64,000 nt of DNA. Source: Phycomyces blakesleeanus NRRL 1555(-). Taxonomy: Eukaryota > Mucoromycota > Mucoromycetes > Mucorales > Phycomycetaceae. The notes under the pieces are model-generated. The model searched no databases. It worked only from the letters and a program-made list of their open reading frames with translations, and was not told where the DNA came from. Positions 10,901-23,282 of the stretch are shown here, one piece after another (the stretch's first letter is position 1; every line of letters starts with the position of its first letter). Position numbers and translations under genes: made by a program. The stretch is from the NCBI RefSeq assembly GCF_001638985.1, contig NW_017265147.1, positions 341,545-405,544 of the forward strand. Reading direction: 5' to 3'.

Positions 10901-11649
10901 TGGAATCTACTGATACTCACGCATACATGGATATCTTTCAAAAAATCACAAAACATTAACAAAAAACAGCATCAACAATAACCCCATACTCTCAATTGTC
11001 TTTTTCACTCGCCAACTTTATCACTGCTACACTGGACGTATTGATATCAATTAAAGACAACAAACCTCTCCTACCAACTGCATTTTCTTTGGCAAAGAAA
11101 CCATTGTCACTGATACCAACGCCTGAATACAACTGCCTTGTTGACTACTACCAGGTTGCATATAACAATGGGATGATCTCCAGTTGCAAGAATGACATGA
11201 CGAGTTCATAATTTGTAAATGAGCATATTGAGATATTTAAGTCTATTAACATACTAGGGCAAGTTTATAAGGGATGTAATGTCAATGGACGTGGTTTCTA
11301 CATCCAAGCTTTGTTTGAAGAAAATCGCATGAATGCCCATTATGGTTACATTGGGGAGATTCAGTACATTTTTGTATACTTATTCATACCCACAAACTCT
11401 CCCACAGCACCCAGTAACCACAACCATGAACATATCTTTGCCTTTGTTAGATGGTGCAAAACAACATCAGACACACGCAGACAACCCAAAGATATTGAAA
11501 TCTATCATGCCAACTTCTATAATTTGGATTTCCAAAGTATACTGCCCATCCGTTGTATACTTCTGCCAGTAGCAATCATTGACTACAAAACCAGACGAAG
11601 TATCAATAGGAAGATTGCAATACCTTTGCCACAAAAAATTTATACTTAA
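7976..11649 (+). pseudogene. Tnp2-type (CACTA/CMC) transposase, copy A, decayed
   Basis: A DNA-transposon transposase of the Tnp2 family (Transposase_21 type). The first exon begins MPPSRILTKKF at 7976. Short acidic exons follow, then FVSLYAVNEGTVI, FKSGSESR ... KKTYVYNS (zinc-binding region), SLMLTLNID, GLMPGPKEP, LLMVACEIPAARK, HNLFLGTAKRMI and the C-terminal HLHLHLQ ... YSYWLFSFERYN, ending IPLPQKIYT. Copies C and D align throughout. Nonsense codons include TAG at 9127 and TGA at 9206 and 9657, each where a sibling copy has Trp, plus frame breaks near 8944 and 9452-9660. A solo LTR (9969-10500) interrupts it just after the LTR-proximal KANE motif. A convergent accessory gene follows at 11839-13035. 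Non-functional as it stands; a source copy elsewhere could still act on it. Confidence 0.88.
9969..10500 (+). repeat. Solo LTR of gypsy-1 family inside Tnp2-A
   Basis: It is the same length (532 bp) as the 3' LTR at 5289-5820, with scattered substitutions, TG..CA ends and no internal element. It is flanked by GTCTT (9964-9968) and GTCAT (10501-10505), a 5-bp target duplication with one mismatch. Removing it restores the order seen in Tnp2-C near 22000-22025 (AAGTCTTGGTGTCTTGT). It was formed by LTR-LTR recombination after insertion. Confidence 0.93.
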
Positions 11650-11838
11650 TTGTCTTTTCTTTTTATATATTTCTTTATTTTATATATTTTATTACTTTAT
11701 TTATTTCATTCTATTTTACTTTGTTTATCAATATATTTATCTCTTTTTTTATTTCTATTTGTTATCGTTTTTACTTTCAGTCTTGTTGTGTATAAATCAA
11801 GTATAAAGGACGTGTGTGTGTGTGAATCAAAAAAACAA

Positions 11839-13035
11839 TTATTGTTTAATCGCCCAGGGAGGCAGTGACAAAATCAGCCAACATGGTACAGTAACATTTT
11901 TTTCTCCTCTCAAAAACCTAGGCATTCTTGGCTTTGCATTCCCTTTTGCTTTATGATTGGAATGCATGCTTTCATCAATCAAGCCCAGAAACTTGTTGAA
12001 CTATATTTATTTTATTAATATTCTACTTCACTGAGAGCACATCACAAGAAATAACTTACTTCATTGCTTCTCCAGCTGGGACGGGCAACTTTTAACACAC
12101 GCACTGGGAATCCAGGAAAAAGTTTCTCTGTGTCAGACTTGCCGTCTGACATAGCCCCTTTTTGGATAGCACTAAAAAAAGCTATCTTGAAATCTTCTTT
12201 CACCGTGAGACCCATCTCCTTGTCTATCACCCTCCAGTATCTAGTATAGATATCCTGGCGGCAAGTATAGATCTAAGAAAAAATAGTAAGATGAGTACAA
12301 AATATCTTAAATGAATAACATGTTTTGTAATAATCTCTTTAATCTGGCTGGCAATTCTTGCTCTGCGGTTGTTGTCTACGCGCTGCTCAGGCAATGTATG
12401 TGCTTTACAATAACAATATCTATAGTTACTTTTTATCATAGATACTACCATGCCAGGCCAAAAGCTGACAGTTTGGGATTGGGCATGAATATACTCCTGC
12501 AAGTACGCAACAACAACAACATTATTGAGATAGTCAACCCTCTCATCTATGTTCCATCTTTGTCTTGCTTCATTCCCAGCAATCTCAGTAGAATCATTAG
12601 ATCTGAAGTCCTTTTTCCAGATCTTCTCTCTGATCAAGGCCTAGATACTACATATTAGATTATTATTCACTACATAAGATTTAACATATTTACCAAAACT
12701 GCAACTTTTGTCTCTTCTTCAGACATTTGGTCAAAAGATGGGGCAGCAGATGGGGCAACTGCTGGGAGAACTTGTCTACTTGTAGATGCCAAAGACATAG
12801 CAATTGCACCAACTGTCTTGGTGTTTCTTCTTTGGACGTTAATAAATTGACCAAATCTATTGTCCAGGGATCCAAGTATGGTGCCCATGTTATCAAGGCG
12901 AGCTGACATTTCTGTCATACGCTGTTCTTGGGTAACAGCAGGTACAACAAGATGTTGCTCAACACGACCAACTGCAACCTGGGTAAGGCTATTTCTAGCA
13001 TTAGATCTAGGGGTTCTAGGAGTAATGGGAGCCAT
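11839..13035 (-). pseudogene. Conserved accessory protein of Tnp2 element A, function unknown
   Basis: A gene on the opposite strand, converging on the transposase. From 13035 it reads MAPITPRTPRSNARNSL, then a heptad-like stretch (RLDNMGTILGSLDNRFGQF) that may be a coiled coil. After an intron come AGNEARQRWNIDERVDYLNN, SDGKSDTEK and VARPSWRSNE, then FNKFLGLIDE ... KPRMPRF and a terminus LPPWAIKQ. The same order, with AKNESKKKWNLNKK, SDGESDIE, VARPTWRSEE, KPRMNRY and LPRWAINDE, occurs beside Tnp2-C at 23283-24592, so it belongs to the element. Two-gene CACTA elements such as plant En/Spm carry a DNA-binding helper (TnpA) beside the transposase; a similar role is possible but unproven. Several frame breaks suggest it is decayed, though some may be unassigned introns. 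Confidence 0.7.
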
Positions 13036-13123
13036 TTTCTATACAAACATATGTTTCAAAATAAAACAAAAATACATTAAATTTTTTATTCTTACTCTTG
13101 TTATTTGCTTATACATTAAATAA

Positions 13124-14351
13124 ATTCATACATACATAGTAGAGTGAAAGTGTTGGAAGATTTGATTTTGGAGATCAAGATCGAGAAAGAGAATATTATG
13201 AAATATAGTGAAATAAAAAGGTTCTTTTAAACCTTTATTATTAGACTTCTTGAAGACATGATATGAAAATATGAACCATTTTCTGTTTTAGATTTTTTCA
13301 ATTTAATTCCCAGTATCTTTTTTTTCAGAAGACAAAGATTTTTATTTTTATATTCAATTTTTTTTCTTTTTTTCTTTTTTTTCCTTTGTTTTTTTTTGTC
13401 TGCCTTTTTGCTTCTTCTCTCTTTATTTAATAGTTTTTCTTTTATTCATACAATCAGATAAAGAAATATGATGTCTTTAAACTAGTCTACTATACTTAAT
13501 TATTTTTGTTTTTGTTTTTGTTTTTATATTTCTCTTTTTCTAGATCTACTAAACTTCTAATAATTTTTGAGACACTTCTTTATTTATCAATAGGTCTATT
13601 CATACGGTTGGATATGTCTCACTCTTAAACATAAAGGTAAAACAAGTCAAATATGTTCTAGTTTTATATTAATTTGTTTCTCATCTGTTAGCGGATATAT
13701 GTCCTGTGCACGATTACACATGTCTACTGCGGCAATATACTTGGTAAACTTACAAAATTATATATGTGTTTTTATACTAATATTATATATATTTGAATAT
13801 ATCACAGTATATAATAAGTTCATTCTTTCAATTTTGAAGAATTATCAGCATCATTTATTAAGGTCAGTATATCTCTTATATTAACAGCTATTATCAATGT
13901 TAAAATCATTCTTTATAGTTATTGCATGTAGTATATACACAACGATTATAACTCTGGCATACTTGACTGTAAGTATATGTATATTTCTTTAAATACAAAA
14001 CATATTATTTAACTTTTTAATTATCTTTCTTTTTGTAGTAAATGGTAACAATTGTATTTATATCAGATTCTTAATACTACTCTAGCTTATTCTCATTTAC
14101 TGTACTATTCTTATATTCACTATTATTATAAATTCTCTCTTTTTACCAATGATACCCAAACTACTTAAACTCAAAATAGTTGAGAGCTATGTGTATACTA
14201 TATTATTATGCAATGTAATTCAAGAGAATTTTTTTTACAAAATAAACAAGCCCCATTTGTAAACTATTTCCCAGATACTGTTTTAAAGAAGTATGAGAAG
14301 ACTATCTTTCAGTCAATCAAATGAGGGTACTGAAGTTTATCTGTAAAATAA
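13124..14351. other. AT-rich spacer, nothing recognised
   Basis: T-runs and low-complexity AT sequence; no frame resembles a known family. It probably contains the outer end of Tnp2 element A upstream of the accessory gene, but I see no terminal inverted repeat. Confidence 0.5.
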
Positions 14352-15060
14352 GATCCAATAGAATTGATTAAAACTTGAGAAAATTATTACTTTTTGTTGT
14401 GGTGGTTGAAGTTGAAGAAGTTTTTAAGAGGAAGAATTGAAGATTTGAAATTAGGAACGAAGATTTGTGAGAACTTGTGTAGGTTTTTGTTTATTGAGAA
14501 AGATTTTGTATCAAAGTTTGACCAGGTTCCTACACTGAACTACTACTGCTATTTATATTGTTTTGGATTGGGAAAATTATATGACTGGGGTCAGGTAATC
14601 GATCCTATCTGAGCCTTAATCAGAGCAATGTGATCTTGGGATAATTAATGTATGATTAATTATATAAATGTGTGTAGTTCAAATGAAGTATTAACATCGA
14701 AAGTAAATGTGTTTATGAGTTATAATTATGCTTATAATAATCCACTGATGTATCCCATATTATGGTGATATCAGCATATGAAATATAATCACTATCATGC
14801 ATGCTAAACCTGTGTGTTAAATAATAAAGTAATCGGTAGACACCTTTGACTGGAATAGCTGAGGCCTTATATTATTTCCTTCAGACTTATTCTCAATTAC
14901 AGCAGTAGTCAATACTCATTTACAACACTTTTCTCTGAAGAATGTATCAGTTTTACTTATTTTTCTTGCGCCTTCAAGACCCAATAGAATTACTTAAAAC
15001 CTGAGGAAAGTATTACTTTCCTCTGAAGAAAGTATCAGTTTTACTTCTTTTTCTTGCCTT
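14352..15060 (+). repeat. Tandem duplication of about 90 bp, first copy split by an LTR
   Basis: Unit 1 is 14352-14394 plus 14928-14988: CCAATAGAATTGATTAAAAC ... then, after the LTR, CTCTGAAGAATGTATCAG and TTTTTCTTGCGCC. Unit 2, 14990-15060, repeats this as CCAATAGAATTACTTAAAAC ... CTCTGAAGAAAGTATCAG ... TTTTTCTTGCC. The LTR therefore inserted into one unit of an older direct duplication. Confidence 0.75.
14395..14927 (-). repeat. Solo LTR of gypsy-1 family, reverse orientation
   Basis: It begins TGTTGTGGTGGTTGAAG and ends ACTCATTTACAACA, the reverse complement of the 5289-5820 LTR. It is flanked by perfect 5-bp target copies CTTTT (14390-14394 and 14928-14932). There is no internal element. 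Confidence 0.95.
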
Positions 15061-15328
15061 TTTAAGAACAATGGAATTCCGTGCTGTACATAAAAAAGAA
15101 AAAAGATCTATTTTCATTTTAACCTGCATTTCTGAGCTGGCATATTAAGGTAGTACTATATAACTTTTTTAGCCCAATTCTTTCACATAGAATTAATGTT
15201 CTCATTTCTTAGATTTAATAAGAACTATATCATAATGTCAAGAACACCCAAATCCTGAGTTAAATTAATTCTTTTACTTGGGATTCGATATTCTTTCACA
15301 TAGAGGAAGTTGAACACTTTTCCCAGTG

Positions 15329-15905
15329 TTAACTGAACAAATCAACTTGGAATTAACATTATTTTTATTATATTTTCTTATAAGCATAATTATTTTTATG
15401 ATTATGACTTAATAATTGTTTTATTTTATTTGTATTTAATAATAGTAAAGAACAAATCACATTTAATAGATTGTCAATTATACAACTTTTTATTATATTT
15501 TTCAATAATATTATTTATTTAGTTATTCAACAAGTCAATTGCAAGACTATAAATATCACAATAATTGCATTTAATAAATATCAATTTTTTTGTCTTATTT
15601 CCTCACAACAAGTTCTCTTCATATTTAACACTGTTGATATTTTACTTGTTTGATTATTCAAGTATATTGAGTCAAGTCTATCAAGATTGATCAACAGTAC
15701 TGTTTTTCTCTTATTTTTTTATTATTGATTTTATTATCTTTAATTCTACATTCTCTTTTGAGTTTGTCTTTTTCTCTCTTGTGAAAAAAAGAGATTATTT
15801 CATATCTATGAACCCATTCAAATCTCAAAAATCATGATAACATATCACCTGTCAACGTTTACTACAAATACAAGTATCACATGTATCAGTTGACATAGAG
15901 TGTTG
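15329..15905 (+). repeat. Dispersed noncoding repeat R1, copy 1
   Basis: It runs from TTAACTGAACAAATCAACTT to a block ending GTGTTGTAA and matches, in reverse complement, 33958-34550. Shared anchors include AAGAACAAATCACATTTAAT, TTTACTTGTTTGATTATNC and CACATGTATCA. It contains no reading frame of note. It could be a non-autonomous element or an old LTR; its class is unknown. Confidence 0.65.
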
Positions 15906-16341
15906 TAAAAATGGTTAGCATTTAACAAAATTTCAGTTGTCTGGCAGTGTGGGGACATTGCAGAATTCTTTGTACTTAGCAACCTTTATGCATTCAGAAT
16001 TTTCAAATATTTTTCAAATGTCAGATACTACATTGTCTTTATCACATCAGATTAAATTGATTAAATTTTCAAATCTGCCTATATATATCATCATACATCA
16101 CTGGAAAAACATTCTGAATATACTAGTGCCGAAATAATTCAGTGATAGTATATATGTAGAGTATATTTCATCTCAGCATTGCTTTTTGTATTCAAATAAA
16201 AAAACTGCTTTTACTATATTCTATTGGCTCAGATATAACAAGCAACAAAAGTTATTTTATTTATTACTATAAAGTCTTTGTGAAAAGATAAATGTAACAC
16301 CTGTTTCCCTTTTATTTCATTATTAAAAAAACACAAACATC

Positions 16342-19300
16342 ATATCTTCTACTATCAAACAAAACTTTGAAGAGTGCTATTATACCGAGTGCATTAAAAA
16401 TTATAATGGATACACCTTAGTGTCAAAGAAAACTGCCCAGCATTATGACAAGAAAGCAGCTCTAAAAGATGCTATCAGAAGTGAACTTGGTATGCTATTT
16501 ACAATATAAAATTTGCATTTTTATATACTAATAGCTTTTATATTAAACACAGGTACACAGAGACATGTAATGAACGTTGATGCGGAATGTAAGAAATTTT
16601 TATTTGGGTATCAAAAAAAACAACTTTCTTATTATATTCCATATTTGTAGCTATTGTAGTCCAAGAATCTGGATCCGTAGAAGTTCTTGCACGTCAGTCT
16701 GACTTACCCATTTTGGATATCTCCCCTATGTCAGTGGACTATGAGGTCGATGTCAATTTCAATGACATTGACTTTGAGTATGAGAGCAATGAGAATGCCG
16801 AAGATACTGTTGATATTGATGTTGAAGAAGTTGACACTGAATGTTTGTATGAAAGTCAAAAAAATCTAAAAAAAAGTCACAAAAATTAATATTTTTTTAT
16901 ATTTTTAAATAGACATGTTTTCAAACAGCAGTATGCCTGAGAATCCGGTACACAGATTTATCGCAACATTCACTGTGCTATTTGCATCCCACTACGTGGT
17001 CAACAAGGGCACAGTTGTCTTGATTGAGTTCATCAACGAGCTCTTGAAGATTTACGAGCAGGACTTCCAGCTTCCCACAAGTCTGCCTGGTCTTCAGCAT
17101 ATGACGGGATTCTGTGAGCTCTCCAAGGGCATAAGACGATTTGTGGCCTGCAAGGATTACCATGCAATTTACAAAGAAAATCAATCTGTCCCTCCTTGCT
17201 GTGTCTTTGTAAAGACAGGTGCTTGTGCAGCTTGTAACTGTGAATTGACAAAGAAATCTTCATCTGGTGCTTTGGTTCCCAAGCATAGTTTCCATTACCA
17301 GTCCATCAAAAATGCGTTCAAGATTCTTTTTAATCGTCCAGACTTCAAAGAAAAGATACGTCAATGGAATACAGAGCCAAAATTAGTAGACACAATGTGT
17401 GATGTATATGACGGAGCGGTTTGAAAAGAACTCAAGGATAGTAATAGTGCTTCATTTGTTGAGCAGCCTCGTTTGCTGATGCTGATGCTCAATATTGACT
17501 GGTTTCAGCTGTTCTATAAAGTTACATACTCCTGTGATATAATCTACTTAGTCATTGACAACTTGCCTTGCAGTGACCAGTTTAAAGCCAAGAATGTAAT
17601 CCTTGTAGGACTTATGCCTGATGCTAAGGAGCCTAAAACCAATGAGATAAATAACTATCTTGAGCCAATAGTAGATAAGTTGATACAGCTGTATCATGGG
17701 GTAAGAATCACAATGTTTGAGTCTCCTGCTGGCGAAGTGATTTGTGCTGCATTGATGATAGTTGCCTGCGACATCTCAGCTGTCAGAAAGACCAGCGGAT
17801 TTACTGTGCATAATAGCACTTGCACATGCTTTAAGTGCAACCGTCATTTTACTCGCCATGGCAGCACAAATAAGGTTGATCTCCGTGAATTTAAAGAGTC
17901 TGAGTGGTGTTGTTATAACTATGAGGAGAATAAACTGTATGCTGAGAAGTGAAAAAACGCAGCTACTATTTTAGAAAGACAGTATCTGGAAATCGAAAAT
18001 GGTGTTTGATAGTCGCAGTTGCACTGCCTTGGATACTTTGATCTAGTACATGGAACGATCATTGATCCTATGCATAACCTGTTCTTGGGGACAGCAAAAA
18101 GAATGATGAATCAGTAGATTGAACGTGGTGTTCTTGGAGACAGAGATTTCACCACCATGCAAAAGATAGCTGATAAGATGATTGTGCCAAGGGGATATAT
18201 TGCATTGAAAAGCAAAATTGGAAAAACATTTGCATTTATGAAAGCAGACGAGTGGAAGTCGTGGGTATTGGTATATTCTTCTGTGGTATTGAAGTTGGTG
18301 CTCTCATCCTTGCATGTCGTCATCTTGTAAAGCCCAGCATTACATTTGATGATATTAATACTGCCCATAGACATCTCAAAAATTTTTGTGAAAAATGCAA
18401 TGAGATTTACACCGCCACAATCCTTATATGTAATATGCACTTACACATCCATCTTCGAGAAACTATTCTTGATTTTAGACCAGTATATAGTTATTGGCTC
18501 TTTGCATTTGAGAGATACAATGATCTACTCAAGAATATCAGCACAAATGGCAAGGACGGTTTTGAAGCCACATTTATGAGATGCTTTGTTGAAGATATAT
18601 ACAAAAGTGATTTTGTTAATTCTGCTCTCACATGTCTCACTCAAGCTCTCTTTCTTTCTGTTCTTTCCAAACTTGTCTGTTCATCCACATCTGTCCTTAT
18701 CTCATCATCTGTCTCCTCCACAATTGTTCAGCCACCATACATTTTGCAAGCAATTGTGAATTCTTCTGAAACTACCAGAATTCCTATCTTTGGCAACAAA
18801 TCTCTCCTACTTTCAGTTAGTAAACCTTCTTCAATGAGTGATATTGATTATTCCCATTTGTTGGAATACTACAAACTCACGTACCTCACTCCTGATCTCA
18901 TCCATTATCAAAATGCTGCTGTCTCTTCATTCTTTGTTGGCAATCAGATTATAAAGTTGAAATCAATCAATATTCTTGGCCAAGTGTACTATGGCATTAA
19001 CAGCACCACTGGCCGCAGATCATATGTCCAATCATTGTCTCTTGGCAGTGATGGAAGTACAGAAACAATCTTCACATGGCAAATCAAGTATATCTTCATT
19101 TATTCATTTACTTCTCCTCCAACGTCATCGCACTATGAAGCCAATTCCACTCATCATGATCAACATGTATTCGCGTTTGATAACTGGCTTTCTTTACTTG
19201 GAGATAAATCATGAGAGAAAGATGGAGTTGATATTTGTGGTTCAACACCTTTGCAATCAAACTATCATTCAATTTTGCCTATACATAGAATCTCTTTAGA

Positions 19301-19378
19301 AGTAGCAATTGCTAATCATACAACAGGACTTGTCTAAAAAAAACTGGTAATTGCCTTACCAAAAAAGCTTTATGCTTA
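16342..19378 (+). pseudogene. Tnp2-type transposase, copy B, decayed
   Basis: It is the same family as copies A, C and G, closest to G in the N-terminal half (TVLFASHYVVNKG, DFQLPTSLPGLQ). The start appears lost: ATATCTTCTACTATC at 16342 aligns with ATG GCTTCTATTCGC of copy C. The first exon holds a C..C..H zinc motif (ECYYTEC ... AQHYDKK). Introns at about 16489-16550 and 16589-16650 precede an acidic exon. Core motifs are MLMLNIDWFQLF, GLMPDAKEP, LMIVACDIS, CTCFKCNRHF, HNLFLGTAKRMM, HLHIHLRETI and YSYWLFAFERYN; it ends LPKKLYA. TGA at 17422 and 17950 and TAG near 18115 replace Trp of other copies. Later frames are also broken near 18250 and 19214. A conserved CTATTGG box lies at 16223. Confidence 0.85.
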
Positions 19379-19992
19379 AAAAAAAACAATAATAAATATC
19401 CTTTCTTTCTTTTCTTTCTTTTTTAAAAAAGAAAAAGTAAAATAAATGACGATAACAAAAAAGGACAGAGAAAAATAAATACTATCTCTATATAAATCGT
19501 CAGCATTGAGTTTGTGAAGATAAGAATAAATAAAATGAAATAAATAATGATTTTTATTATTTTTATTGTAGCCCATCTCTAAGGGTTCATGGAGAGAAAC
19601 ATAATGTGATATCATCGGGAACTAGTTTCTCAGACAGGCTGGTGAGATTTCTGTCTAACAACTAGTAAATGTTGTTACCCAAGTTTGCTTTCACAATCTT
19701 ATCAATGTTGAAGATGAGGATGTTAAACTAAAAACGTATCACTGCAAAAACAGATCAATTTTGCATATGTAAAGTATACCTAAGTTCTGATAGACAGAAT
19801 AGGTAAAATTGTAGTTCAGCTCACTTTTGTGAGTAAAGTATTTGAATAGTATTTTAAGCTACTCTATTGGCTACTGGCAGCTGTGTAGCATTAGAATGCA
19901 ACATCAAACTCAAATAAAATAAAAGTGTGTTTTCTTTGAAGTCTCTTTCTTTACTATTAAATACTATTGTAAACCTTTCTTTTCATTTTAAA
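19379..19992. other. Spacer between Tnp2-B and Tnp2-C
   Basis: AT-rich. About 19560-19620 read on the minus strand might be the eroded end of an accessory gene like those beside A and C, but the match is too weak to call. The block at 19862-19868 (CTATTGG) is an inverted CCAAT box of the kind found upstream of copies B and G. Confidence 0.35.
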
Positions 19993-22900
19993 ATGGCTTC
20001 TATTCGCAAACCAACTGTTAGAAAAGAGTGTCGATGCTCTATCTATAAAAGCAAGATACTAGAATTCAATTGTGTATCTGTTAAAACATTTAAACGTCAT
20101 CAATAAAAAGATAATCATGATATTACACATGTTCAAACGCGTACAGTTAATACATTTGCTTTACGTTATTTTATTTTATTTTATTTTATTTTATATCATT
20201 TCCTTTTTTATTATTTTATATAATAATAATAATAATAAATGTGTAGCCCATGAAGACACATGCGATACAATTAGTAGTGCTGTTTCTGAGCCTGTAAATC
20301 AGGAGAAAGATAGTTTTGAATTTGAACAGGAAGATGTTGAAATGAATTCTGAGCTTAGAAATAAGAAAACTTATTTTATTACATTGATTTATTTGGGTCT
20401 AACATTCCGCTTTTGTAGACCTAAATGACACAAATGACATTTTAGATATACGGACAAGAAACCAACCTTTCTCTGAAACGGATTGTGTGTTTGGCCCTGA
20501 AGATAATGTCCAGTATACAAGTGACACTTACGAAGAAGAAGAAGAATATGAAGATGAATCCGATGTTGAGATAGACAATGATGAAGTTAGGTACACAGCT
20601 TTAGATAATATTATATCCTAGAAAATAAAGAGTTAATCAACGTTTTTTAAAAAAAATCAAATTAAAGATTTTTCATTGGAATCAATCTCGGAATTGAATT
20701 TGATTTACTGATTCATTGTTATATTGGTTGCTCTTTTTGTCTCACTATACGTTGTGGATGAAGGAGCTGTAATCCTGATTGCTATAATCAACAAGATCCT
20801 GCAGTTTTTGTTTGACCCATTCCGCCTTCCCGTGAGTGTTGCTGATCTCAAACGTTTGGCTGGATTTGAAGCATTGACAAGTGGTGTCAAGAAGTATGTT
20901 GCATGTAGCAAATGCCATGCCATATATGATAATGAAGCCGCTCCTTTGTGTTGTACATCACCCAATTTTAGTAAAACCTCCTTGTGTGGCAACAGTTTGT
21001 TTAAGTCTGGTCCCAGATCAAAAGCACCTAAAAAGACATATGTATTCCACTCCGTCAAGAAAGCCCTAAAGACGTTTTTTCAATGCCCAGATTTTGAAAA
21101 CAAGATCAACTCATGGAACCGCGGCCCAAAAATGGATAGCACTTTGTTTGACGTGTACGGTGGTGCGATGTGGAATGAGATAGTAGACATAGATGGTATA
21201 CCTTTTGTTGATACCGAGCGATCACTCATGCTCACTCTGAACATTGACTGGTTTCAGCCATTCAATGGTGTTACCTACTCCTGTGGTGCCATATATCTTA
21301 CAATCAATAATCTTCCACGCAGTGAGTGGTTCAAGAAGGAGAACATGATTCTTGTTGGGTTAATGCCAGGGCCTAAAGACGCGAGCACTTCTGACATAAA
21401 TAACTATCTAAAACTGCTTGTGGATGAGTTGATGGAGCTGTACAAAGGTATTAAGATTAAGACTCACCAATGTCCAAATGGTACTTCTATCTAAGCAGCC
21501 CTTCTCATGGTTGCCTGTGGTATACCTTCTGCAAGGAAAGTATGTGGATTCACATCCCATACAAGTACAAATGTATGCCACAAGTGTAAGCATCAATTCT
21601 CAAGGTTGGCTGAAACGAGTTCCATTGATTATTCTGGATTCGTTTTCTCAAAGTGGCTTCTTCGCACTAAGAATGACAATCATAAGGATGCAGAGATCTG
21701 GAGAAATGCAACCAAACCAACTGAGAGACAGCGTCTTGAAGTTGCACATGGTGTTTGCTGGTCTGAACTGCATCATCTTCAGTACTTTGACATTGTCTGC
21801 TGCACAATCATCGATCCCATGCACAATCTTTTCTTAGGTGCTGCCAAAAGAATGCTGAAGAGATGGGTTGCGGATTGATTAATCAACAATAAAAAACTCA
21901 TTGCCATGCAAAAGGCTGTTGAGAAGGTAGTGTTGCCACCCAATTACACGTCATTTGAGACAAAGATTGCCAAGGAATTTCCCTATATGAAGGCTGATGA
22001 GTAGAAGTCTTGGTGTCTTGTGTACTCTCCTGTGGTTCTAAGGGATGTGTTGCCATTGCTAGAGTTCAAGAACTGGATAGAGTTTGTTAATGCATGCAGA
22101 CACTTCACCAAGCCTAGTGTTTCTGAAGAAGACATTGAGAAAGGACACAAATGCTTAGAAGAATTCTGTAAAGGGCATGAGGCATTGTACAACCTGGACC
22201 TTCTCTCTCCCAACATGCACCTGCATCTGCACTTACACCAAACAATGATTGACTTTGGGCCCGTCTATGGCTATTGGCTTTTCAGCTTTGAAAGGTATAA
22301 TAATGTCCTGAAAAATATCAAGACCAATCAAAGAAATGGGTTCGAATCAACATTTATGAGACAGTTTATTGAAGAGTCATGGAAGGGAAATTTTGTTTGT
22401 CAACTTCTGAAACCTATGCATGCACTTGCATGTTTTGAAATTTTTGATAAGTTCACTACCAACAACAACAAAAACAACACCAACACCAACATCAACACCT
22501 ACCTCTCTCACTCTTTCTCAATTTCTGAATATCTTGAAGCTTCACAGAATCTTTCAATGACAATTTGTGGAAATGAGCCCATGTCACCATCTGCCTTGCC
22601 ATTGAAAACAAGATCAGTATCATTTATGCCAAAACATGAATATGATTGTCTTGTAGGATACTATCAAGCTGCGTACAAGAATCCACAGATCTCAAGTTGC
22701 AAAGATGTAATTGATGACTCACCTTTTGTCAATGACTGAATCGAAATGGTGAAGTCCGTTGATCTTCTTGGGCAAAGCTACAAAGGGTGCATTGGCACGA
22801 ATGGCTGCAGATCATACATAAAAGCATATTTCACTGAACGAACTGGGTTGAAACATGCGTATGTTGGAGAGATTCAGTACCTTTTTGTTCACAATTTTAG

Positions 22901-23160
22901 GCCAACTGTTTCTTCTCTAACATACAGAAATCCCCATAGTAGTCAGCATGTATTTGCATTTGTCAAATGGTTCAAATCCACTTCGGAAAAAATAAGAGAA
23001 TTAGAAGGGGTTGAGTTGTTACAGAATGAATTCTACAAGCAAGATTTTCAAAGCATTCTGCCAGTACATCGGATTCTCCTAACAGTTGCAATAGTAGATT
23101 ACAAAACTACAAAAAACGTTGACAAAAAACTTGCGATTCCTTTACCAAAAAAAAATACTA
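19993..23160 (+). pseudogene. Tnp2-type transposase, copy C, lightly decayed
   Basis: This is the best-preserved member of the A/C/D subfamily. It starts MASIRKPTVRKECRCSIYK with a C-x-C zinc motif. An acidic segment (EEEEYEDESDVEIDN) ends near 20620, then a long exon encodes FVSLYVVDEGAVI, CSKCHAIYDN, FKSGPRSKAPKKTYVF, SLMLTLNIDWFQPFNG, GLMPGPKDA, LLMVACGIPSARK, CHKCKHQFSR, LRTKNDN, HNLFLGAAKRML and HLHLHLHQTM ... YGYWLFSFERYN. It ends IPLPKK near 23160. Stops: TAA at 21492 (other copies have Arg or Cys codons here), TGA at 21876, TAG at 22001 (a Trp site) and TGA at 22737. Internal frameshifts are few. The convergent accessory gene is at 23283-24592, so the two-gene layout is complete. Confidence 0.9.
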
Positions 23161-23282
23161 TTAATTCTCATACACACACTTACTTATATTTTTATCCTCT
23201 ATTATTATTATTTTCTTTAATCAATTCAATTTCAATTATTACTATTCGGCCCTACAACAGAACATAGTAAAAAAGAAAATGT

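Noticed and set aside
20163..20240. TTTTA and AATAAT runs before the acidic exon of Tnp2-C
   Set aside because: Simple-sequence tract inside a probable intron; no function inferred.
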